Positions 56,982 through 64,000 of a stretch of DNA of 64,000 bases are shown piece by piece (the stretch's first letter is position 1; each line of letters opens with the position of its first letter). A model generated the notes under the pieces. It did not search any database. It was not told the DNA's origin and was given only the letters and a program-made list of their open reading frames with translations. The position numbers and the translations under genes are program-made. Location of the stretch: positions 49,763,623-49,827,622 of the forward strand of contig OV277861.1 in the NCBI GenBank assembly GCA_922989275.2, in the 5' to 3' direction. Source of the stretch: Gari tellinella. Taxonomy: Eukaryota; Mollusca; Bivalvia; Cardiida; Psammobiidae.

Positions 56982-57232
56982 TACAGTGGAGAAAATGTTA
57001 TTCTTTCCATTTTAAACGCAAACGAAACGCAAACGCAAAACACTAAAATGTAGAAAATGACGACTTTTTGACAAATCTGACTTTTCATTTTCATCTGAGT
57101 GGCAAACAGTTTGGAGCCTGAACAGACGCCGGATTACCCGGTGTCTGTTCAGGCTCCAAACTGTTTGCACTGGAAATAATAGTTTAAGAGTAAACGCGTT
57201 TATTAGGAAAAAATAACGTTTTCTCCACTGTA
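56982..57232. mobile_element. MITE-D copy 3
   Basis: Ends TACAGTGGAGAAAATGTTAT and TTTTCTCCACTGTA; core hairpin CAGACGCCGG-ATTA-CCCGGTGTCTG. Confidence 0.88.
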
Positions 57233-57330
57233 CAAAAAGCTCATTAGCGTTTCGACAGTTTCTTAAAACACGAAGAACATCAGAACTCTTACTATACGTC
57301 AAAGAGTTGATAATATAGTGAAACTCTAGT

Positions 57331-57650
57331 ACAGTGCTCCCTCTATACAACGACACCCTTTGTTCGGGGGAGTCGTTATAGGGAGGGACAAACATCTTGA
57401 ACGCGGCGTCTGATCTGGAATCAAATTGTTTGTCACTCGTCATTATATTTATTCTATCATAATGTCCTCTTATTCTATCATAATGTCCTCTTATATGAAA
57501 CTTTGAGAAAATACAGCAGAATACAATTTTAAGCATACTACTCTGCAGCCGTGAATAGGTTCGATATAATTGCATTGTTTGTGGGATGAGTGGCAAGTGT
57601 CGTTATAATGAGGAACTCGATGTTGGGGCCGTTGTAGGGAGGGAGCACAA
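57331..57650. repeat. MITE-Q copy
   Basis: ACAGTGCTCCCTCTATACAA to GGCCGTTGTAGGGAGGGAGC. A 26-bp unit (TATTCTATCATAATGTCCTC...) is tandemly duplicated at about 57440-57490. Confidence 0.78.
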
Positions 57651-57739
57651 TGCTTCAAAGAGTGAATGTTACTGTGAAACTCCACTATAACGAATTTTCA
57701 AACACATACTCTTCTTTCTATTTGATTGTAGATGACTGC

Positions 57740-57900
57740 TGCTTTAATCACTTCTCTGTCATGACGTCATAATTATAACATTGTCTGCTTTTATCTCTCA
57801 AATTTAAATATCAGGTATTTTGACATAAGAAATATTAAAGTGAGTATCAAATAGTTTGGATTCTGATCAAGGGTTTCCCTTTTCGCCTTAGGCGGCGAAT
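57740..57900. repeat. MITE-C half copy
   Basis: CACTTCTCTGTCATGACGTC to GTTTGGATTCTGATCAAGGG, broken inside the core. Confidence 0.75.
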
Positions 57901-58097
57901 GGGTAAACATGATATGCACTTAAGATATACCGAACGAACGAGTATTTCAATGACTTGCTATATTTAATGTGAAACCAGACAGAAATATGTCATTTAAACA
58001 TACCATGAAGGCTCAGGTGACAGCTAACCAGGAGTCATCTTCAAATAACTGTAACAAAATTCCCATGCAAATATAAACCATTTAAAATATTCTGTTT

Positions 58098-58270
58098 TAA
58101 CTCTTTCCTTGTCTTACTCCAAGTAAACAGTTTGGACCCTGACTAGACTCTGTGTAACACGGCGTCTTATCAAGCTCCAAAGCTTCTGATATTCATTTCA
58201 ATATTTTCATGAGTCATAATAGCGAACAATGAGATTTGAGAAAATGATATCAGACCACAACAGGTAACTG
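58098..58270. repeat. MITE-C copy, left flank of the Helitron-like element
   Basis: AACTCTTTCCTTGTCTTACT, core ACAGTTTGGACCCTGACTAG with GTAACACGGCGTC. Confidence 0.72.
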
Positions 58271-58389
58271 TTTTATTCATATGGCGCTGGGACAAAAGGG
58301 GCTCTTATTCTATAACAAGAGTTGTCAGAGAGACAACAAAGCTCGCCATTGGCACATTTAGAAACCTAAAAGCACACTCAAGGTCACCG

Positions 58390-60140
58390 AGGTCAAGCTT
58401 TTTGCCTGCATAGAAAGGTCTTGTCAATATACACATGAAAATTAAATATGAAGTTACACCTCAAGGGACATAGGAAATATAAGCGTTTTTCGAAACCTAA
58501 ACACAGATTTCTAATCCTTAAACTCTGGATCTAAGTTCAAGGTCAAGGTCAAGGTCACAGGGGTCCAAATTTTTCTGTGCATATAAAGGTCTTGTCCATA
58601 TACACACACATACCAACTATGAAAGCAATACCTCAAGGGACATAGAAGTTATAGGCATTTTTCGAAACCTAAACACAGATTTCGAAACCGAAACGCGAGC
58701 CCTAAGTTCAAGGTCAAGGTCACAGGGGTCCAAATTTTTCTGTGCATGGAAAGGTATTGTCCATATACACACACATACCAACTATAAAAGTAATACCTCA
58801 AGAGACATAGAAGTTATAGGCATTTTTCGAAACCTAAACCCAGATTTCGAAACCTAAACGCGGGGCCTAAGTTCAAGGTCAAGGTCACAGGGGTCCAAAT
58901 TTGTCTGTGCATGGAAATGTCTTGTCCATATACACACACATACCAACTATGAAAGCAATACCTCAAGGGACATAGAAGTTATAGGCATTTTTCAAAACCT
59001 AAACACAGATTTCTAAACCTAAACGCGGGCCCTAAGTTCAAGGTCAAGGTCACAAGGGTCCAAATTTTTCTGTGCTTGGAAAGGTCTTGTCCATACACAC
59101 ACACATACCAACTATGAAAGCAATACCTCAAGGGACATAGAAGTTATAGGCATTTTTCGAAACCTAAACACAGATTTCGAAACCGAAACGCGAGCCCTAA
59201 GTTCAAGGTCAAGGTCACAGGGGTCCAAATTTTTCCGTGCATGGAAAGGTATTGTCCATATACACACACATATCAACTATAAAAGTAATACCTCAAGAGA
59301 CATAGAAGTTATAGGCATTTTTCGAAACCTAAACCCAGATTTCGAAACCTAAACGCGGGGCCTAAGTTCAAGGTCAAGGTCACAGGGGTCCAAATTTGTC
59401 TGTGCATGGAAAGGTCTTGTCCATATACACACACATACCAACTATGAAAGCAATACCTCAAGGGACATAGAAGTTATAGGCATTTTTCAAAACCTAAACA
59501 CAGATTTCCAAACCTAAACGCGGACCCTAAGTTCAAGGTCAAGGTCACAAGGGTCCAAATATTTCTGTGCTTGGAAAGGTCTTGTATATATACACACACA
59601 TACCAACTATGAATGCAATACCTCAAGAGACATAGAAGTTATAGGCATTTTTCGAAACCTAAACACAGATTTCGAAACCTAAACGCAGACCCTAAGTTCA
59701 AGGTCAATGTCACAGGGGCCCAAATATTTCTGTGCATGGAAAGGTCTTGTCCATACACACACACATACCAACTATGAATGTAATACCTCAAGAGACATAG
59801 AAGTTATAGGCATTTTTCGAAACCTAAACACAGATTTCGAAACCTAAACGCGGGCCCTAAGTTCAAGGTCAAGGTCACAGGGGTCCAACTTTTTCTGTGC
59901 ATGGAAAGGTCTTGTCCATATACACACACATACCAACTATGAAAGCAATACCTCAAGGGACATAGAAGTTATAGGCATTTTTCAAAACCTAAACACAGAT
60001 TTCGAAACCTAAACGCGGACCCTAAGTTCAAGGTCAAGGTCACAAGGGTCCAACTTTTTTGTGTGCATGGAAAGGTCTTGGCCATATACACACACATACC
60101 AACTATGAAAGCAATACCTCAAGGGACATAGAAGTTATAG
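58390..60140 (+). repeat. 165-bp satellite-like tandem array, about 11 copies
   Basis: The CCTCAAG landmark falls at 58631, 58796, 58961, 59126 and 59291, exactly 165 bp apart, and continues to about 60117. A variant pair (ACCGAAACGCGAGCCC, then AAAAGTAATACCTCAAGAGA) recurs 495 bp apart, showing that a three-unit block was itself duplicated. Confidence 0.9.
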
Positions 60141-60163
60141 ACATTTTCTTAAAATTGATTACG

Positions 60164-60212
60164 CCGTTCACGACGACGCCGACGACGCCGACGACGACGA
60201 CGACGACGACTA
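60164..60212 (+). repeat. GAC/GCC microsatellite
   Basis: Imperfect GACGAC/GCCGAC trinucleotides close the Helitron-like element. Confidence 0.9.
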
Positions 60213-60265
60213 CACCGGGGGTATTGCAATAGCTCGTCATGTACTTTGTACAGGCGAGCTAAAAA

Positions 60266-60420
60266 TGTCCCCTTATATGTAACTTTGAGAAAAGCAGCAG
60301 ACGACAATTTTAAGCAGACGCTATTACAGCAGTAAAAGCGTTAAATTAATTGTCATGTTAATGAACTATGGCATGGGTTGTTGTTCGGAGGACCGTTGTA
60401 GGGCGGGAACAATGTATCAT
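60266..60420. repeat. MITE-Q right part after the Helitron-like element
   Basis: AAATGTCCCCTTATATGTAA, GCAGCAGACGACAATTTTAA and GACCGTTGTAGGGCGGGAAC match MITE-Q. Confidence 0.65.
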
Positions 60421-60683
60421 GTTCACGTTTCCATACGTTTTTTAGAGATGGGGAACAACATTTGTTTTATTTTATCCAATGTATCGTTATAAAGATATCT
60501 ACTCTGTTTGACACCCATATTATTCTAAAGCATTGCATCTAGCAGTAGTATCTATGGCTTTTAGGCAGTGTAGACAAACTCAGATGTAGAGTCTGTGATG
60601 ACAACAGTGCTTGGTCTGTACAATATTGCAATGCAATAAGGCAGGTTTTGTCATGACACAGCTCAAATATTGTTTACTGTTCA

Positions 60684-60926
60684 GGGGCCCGTTTTACTAA
60701 ACTACTTACGCAAAATCTTTGCGTAAGTCAAAATCGTTTTACTCTTATTTTTCGATCATAAACGTTTGCAAACAGCAAATAGCCAGATCAGAGGACGCAA
60801 TAAAAGCGCGTCCTCTGATCTAGCTATTTGCTGTTTGTAGCAAGTGATAATAAAAAATATAAATTAAAATTTAAAATTTTGACTTACGCAAAACTTTTGC
60901 GTTAGTAGTTTAGTAAAACGGGCCCC
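60684..60926. mobile_element. MITE-E variant with a GCAAACAG core
   Basis: Ends GGGGCCCGTTTTACTAAACT and AGTAAAACGGGCCCC. The core is instead GCAAACAGCAAATAGCCAGA...CTAGCTATTTGCTGTTTG, the hairpin type of the TTAA families. Confidence 0.85.
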
Positions 60927-61051
60927 TTATGTCTAACACATTACTCCATAGACTAATGCCACTCTGTTTGACACCCACAGTCATCTAAGTAAAGACCAAT
61001 TTAATTGGACAAAAAAATGTATTTTTCAAACTACATGTATTTGTGCGAAGC

Positions 61052-61229
61052 GTCCTATAAAAGGAAAAAGGCAAACAGTGTAGACTTTGATCAGATGCCG
61101 CATTATGCACCGTCTGATCATAGTCTACATTGTTAGCTAAAAGTTTAGGCCGGGCATCCCTTAATAAAAATGGACTAATTCAATATACATGTATAAGCAT
61201 GGCAAAATCCACTGGGCGCAAATGGGTTA
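61052..61229. repeat. MITE-B copy 5, left end lost
   Basis: GGCAAACAGTGTAGACTTTG, core CATTATGCACCGTCTGATCA, then CCACTGGGCGCAAATGGG. Confidence 0.8.
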
Positions 61230-61799
61230 GATTGACTTATTCTATGGAAGTCTACGAATTCTCTGTCCTTGTTTTACCCATTATCCATTATTTTTTGTTT
61301 TGCAGTGTCTGTAATACATAACTCTTATTCTATTAAGGTCAGTTATGACTTCGTGCATTTTGGCAGTTTTTCTGCAGCATTTAAGAGTCTGGCTCAATTA
61401 GAGTCCGTTGGACGTTTTTTATTAGTTGCACCATCACGAAAGTGGGTGGCAACCAATGGCAAGAAGTCAGACATGTGGTCGTCGAACTCTGCAAGATCCC
61501 ATCATTTTTTCTATAATTACTATCTTCTAATCTGGCCTCTTTCATTTCATTCTTTGGCCGTTTCACTGCCATTATGACGTCATAACACATTCAATGCCAT
61601 GACATCATCTGATCGCAAACTTATCGTCTGCTTTAAAAATAATTCTACAGTTGAAGCGTAATGCGACATCTGATCTGGATTCAAACTGTCTGGATCTCGT
61701 ATAAAACTTTAGTTTAGTTTATAAAGCAAACATTCTGATTTTGAGTTGTTTTTGCAGATAATGTATTATTGATTTTAACCCTTTATTGATTAAATTTAT

Positions 61800-62002
61800 C
61801 GTGAGGTTTTTACCCATTCACCACCATGTTGTCGTCTGCTTCAATATTGTCGTCTGCAATGTCATTTCAAAGTTAGATTTAAGGCAGTATAATTGACGTA
61901 ACTTCAAAACAAGTGATAAATAGTTTTGATCCTGACGTCTTATCAGGATCAAACTGTTTGCAATTGCGCGTTATGACGTAATTGTGAATAAAAGTGTTAA
62001 AC
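61800..62002. mobile_element. MITE-C variant with shortened core
   Basis: TTGTCGTCTGCTTCAATATT, TTTAAGGCAGTATAATTGAC, short hairpin GATCCTGACGTCTTATCAGGATC. Another decayed copy lies just before it (61560-61745). Confidence 0.75.
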
Positions 62003-62520
62003 GACTCGCAACCAGATGGTGTATTTGCAAAAATTAAAGAAAATACTCAAATAAAACCAAATGTGTAGCATTATTGTGCATCTGGCATTAGAAAATATGA
62101 TCAGTCTATAAGCACATTCTTGAAAAGTCTTCAAATCTAAGTTTTTAAAAAAATATTTTTCATCGTTTTAAACGTGGGCATCGAAAGACGCAATAGAAAT
62201 TGATAAAGGGCTCAGACATAAACCCGAGCCGAATTATGCACTCTCCATAGCTACACACTGAAGTATGTTAAATCGATCACAGATATATTAATAATCTGTT
62301 GGTTCAGTGGGCTCGATGGTTTCCTTATTTTGCCTGTCTGTCCCCGCATAGCGGATCCCGGATTCGAATCCCACCAGAGCTCAGTGTATTTTTTTTTTTT
62401 AATAAAATGCATTTTTTTAAACAGAATTTCTTACCCTTAACTAATTCTAACCCGTTTATATAAGCGTTTTTGACATGTATTTACAAATTTCTATTTTTAA
62501 TGCTAAATTTGGTTGCGAGC
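62003..62520 (+). mobile_element. MITE-T copy 2 with tRNA-like core
   Basis: It has the same terminal GACTCGCAACCAGATGG and GGTTGCGAGC. The tRNA-like core, 62286-62380, includes GTTGGTTCAGTGGGCTCG and CCGGATTCGAATCCC. It aligns with the reverse complement of copy 1 along most of its length. Confidence 0.75.
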
Positions 62521-62550
62521 AAACGATAATTCAGCATGCTAAGAGTTAAC

Positions 62551-63129
62551 AAGGTGACATTGTGAGTATATGCCGGAACAGGGTCTGTGATGAACAAGCT
62601 TTTGCGAACGTAAAAATACAGGGCTATTAGCTCAGTTTTGAGGAACAGAATGATGCTGCTTCCAATAAGTGTAAAATTGACCGCATGCTTGACAAAAAGA
62701 AGGAAAGAACCAAATGTTATCCATTAAACCAATAAAAAGTGCATGCCCTTGTGCGTTATATTACAATTAAAATAATATTGAGAAGGCCCCTCAAAAATAA
62801 GGCAAATACATAGTACATTTAAGTTTACAATTACATTTACGCTTAATGTGGAAAGGTCCAGATAGTGAAAGAACCTACATTGTTTGTTACTTGTTGCTGG
62901 AAATGAGTGAATCTCCTTTCTGCAATCAGTTAAACACTGGACTGTCATTTCTTGATCTACGTTTTTGCAATGCTTTAACAGATCTCACACCTACTGTGGT
63001 TCGCTCGACTTTAGGAGTAGAAATAGTACAGTACCTACCAACCCCATATATTACGAGCATTCAAAGAAGCAAAATGATTTTACGAATGATAGATGTCATC
63101 GTCAAGCAAGCTGAAAGTTAAATACATGT
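62551..63129. other. Anonymous DNA in probable intron
   Basis: A 91-codon open frame (62846-63121) has no recognisable family and no clear splice acceptor. Confidence 0.5.
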
Positions 63130-63334
63130 ACAGTAAAACCTCGCTATTACGACCACTAAAACGAAGGCTTATTGATTGTATGATATAGAGGTGACAGCTT
63201 AAAGCAAGGTGACAGTGAAACAGAAAGTTCCTAAAGGAGCTTTCTGTTTCATTGTCACCTTGCTTTAAGCGGTCACCTACCGTAAACACCCTAATAATTA
63301 ACACAATTTAGTGGTCGTAATAGCGAGGTTTTAC
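63130..63334. mobile_element. MITE-G, first of two back-to-back copies
   Basis: The ends are CAGTAAAACCTCGCTATTAC and its complement. The core palindrome is CAAGGTGACAGTGAAACAGA... with CTTTAAGCGG. It joins the next copy through ...GGTTTTACGCAGTAAAACC. Confidence 0.9.
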
Positions 63335-63543
63335 GCAGTAAAACCTCGCTATTACGACCACTTAAACGAAGGCTAATTGAGTGTATAATAGACAGGTGAC
63401 AGCTCAAAGCAAGGTTACAGTGAAACAGAAAGCTCCTATAGGAGCTTTCTGTTTCACTGTCACCTTGCTTTAAGCGGTCACCGATCGTAAACACCCTAAT
63501 AATTAACATAATTTAGTGGTCGTAATAGCGAGGTTTTACTGTA
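63335..63543. mobile_element. MITE-G, second of two back-to-back copies
   Basis: It is nearly identical to 63130-63334, with a complete core GAAAGCTCCTATAGGAGCTTTC and right end GCGAGGTTTTACTGTA. Confidence 0.9.
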
Positions 63544-63724
63544 TAGAGTTCATTTACATAAAAGTTTTCTGTTATACTGTACTTTCTCCTTGTTTAAGCA
63601 TTCACCTTTCTGAAATTACTCATTTTAGTGGTCATAGTAAGCTTGGTCTAACTACAAATGAAATATGTTTTAGATATAAACAATAGACTAGATCATTAAA
63701 ATGACTTAGATGAATTCCCGTGAC

Positions 63725-63950
63725 AGTTGTTACAGTTGATGGTGTGGCGTCATCAATTTCATACAATTGTCGGCTACCTTTATTCCTTAAATTTTAATAT
63801 TCGGTATTGTGAATTAAGAAACATTGATATGACAATGCGTGTCAAACAGTTTAGATTCTGATCAGAAGCCGCGATATGCAGCGTCTGATGAGGATAAAAA
63901 CTGTTTGCAAACGTAACTAGTGTAGTTTGGGTAAGGCAGTAAAGGACTTA
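63725..63950. repeat. MITE-C copy near window end
   Basis: CAAACAGTTTAGATTCTGAT...GATGAGGATAAAAACTGTTTG core, then AGGCAGTAAAGGACTTAA. Confidence 0.75.
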
Positions 63951-64000
63951 ATCTAGAATAATATGTTTACGTTATAGTAAAGGCCTTGATCAATCGCAAT

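Larger units (their letters stand above)
58313..60265 (+). mobile_element. Helitron/Helentron-like non-autonomous element with 165-bp tandem core
   Basis: The left end has a hairpin (GTTGTC-AGAGA-GACAAC, 58321-58337). The short motif AGCTCGCC (58340-58347) is the exact inverted match of GGCGAGCT at 60253-60260. The core is about 11 tandem units of 165 bp, marked by ACCTCAAGGGACATAGAAGT, TTCGAAACCTAAAC and AAGGTCAAGGTCAC. A (GAC)n-type microsatellite follows at about 60164-60212. The right end is a hairpin (TAGCTCG...CGAGCTA) ending CTAAAAA. This layout of subterminal hairpins, short inverted termini and a tandem core fits Helentron-derived (HINE/pearl-like) elements. There is no coding capacity. 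Confidence 0.75.

Noticed and set aside
57012..57596. 194-codon open frame on the minus strand, the longest in the window
   Set aside because: It runs through MITE-D and MITE-Q sequence; similar translated stretches recur in other MITE-D copies, so it is a repeat shadow.
58390..60140. Regular repeats as a possible CRISPR array
   Set aside because: Units are 165 bp with no unique spacers and lie inside a eukaryotic transposon-like element.
61269..61577. Next receptor exon near 61300, where TTTTGTTTTGCAG looks like an acceptor
   Set aside because: The following sequence does not encode the expected cys-loop start, and its length and phase do not fit the 83-bp exon.

Overview
The window looks like nuclear DNA of a mollusc, most likely a bivalve. 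It is AT-rich and intron-bearing, it carries two animal gene fragments, and it is saturated with small palindromic DNA transposons (MITEs). It also holds a Helitron-like element with a 165-bp tandem core and a GAC-rich tail, a type I associate with bivalve genomes. The organism call is inference. No bacterial, phage or CRISPR features are present.

Positions 1-9478 (+ strand) hold nine exons of an arsenite methyltransferase (AS3MT). The gene is complete except for about five N-terminal residues and the upstream exon or 5' UTR. All introns have GT/AG borders, and the spliced frame runs open to a stop at 9476-9478 (363 codons). Nearly all intron sequence is MITE-derived. One MITE lies 11 bp upstream of exon 6 and supplies most of its splice acceptor region.

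Positions 9479-41730 are intergenic, or first-intron sequence of the next gene. They hold MITEs, a hAT-like element with an 8-bp target duplication, several 6-bp-duplication elements, a large 110-bp-arm inverted repeat (37576-37889) and long anonymous AT-rich stretches. A weak candidate for the last two exons of an unrecognised gene lies at 21549-22121.

Positions 41731-53587 (+ strand) hold three exons of a GABA-A-receptor-like cys-loop channel subunit. They are 110, 68 and 221 bp long, and the 68 and 221 bp sizes match the conserved exons of animal GABA-A receptor genes. They encode only part of the extracellular ligand-binding domain. The signal-peptide exon(s), cys-loop and membrane segments are not seen. 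The 9.9-kb intron between the last two exons contains a 3.9-kb element with CACTGTG ends and a 5-bp target duplication, which carries a C2H2 zinc-finger ORF. The same intron holds a three-level nest of TTAA-site elements.

Positions 53588-64000 are probably further intron of the channel gene. They contain MITEs, a SINE inserted in a MITE, the Helitron-like tandem-repeat element (58313-60265), and two back-to-back MITE-G copies at 63130-63543.

Family names used below are local labels. MITE-A, B, C and N lie between TTAA sites and have CCC/GGG ends (piggyBac-like). MITE-D, F, G, Q and S have TA-CAGT or TA-CTGT type ends (Tc1/mariner-like). MITE-E has GGGGCCCGTTT ends, MITE-J has long palindromic arms, and MITE-I and P begin CAGGGCT with 6-bp duplications. 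The most striking pattern is that two hairpin cores recur inside several families whose ends are unrelated.
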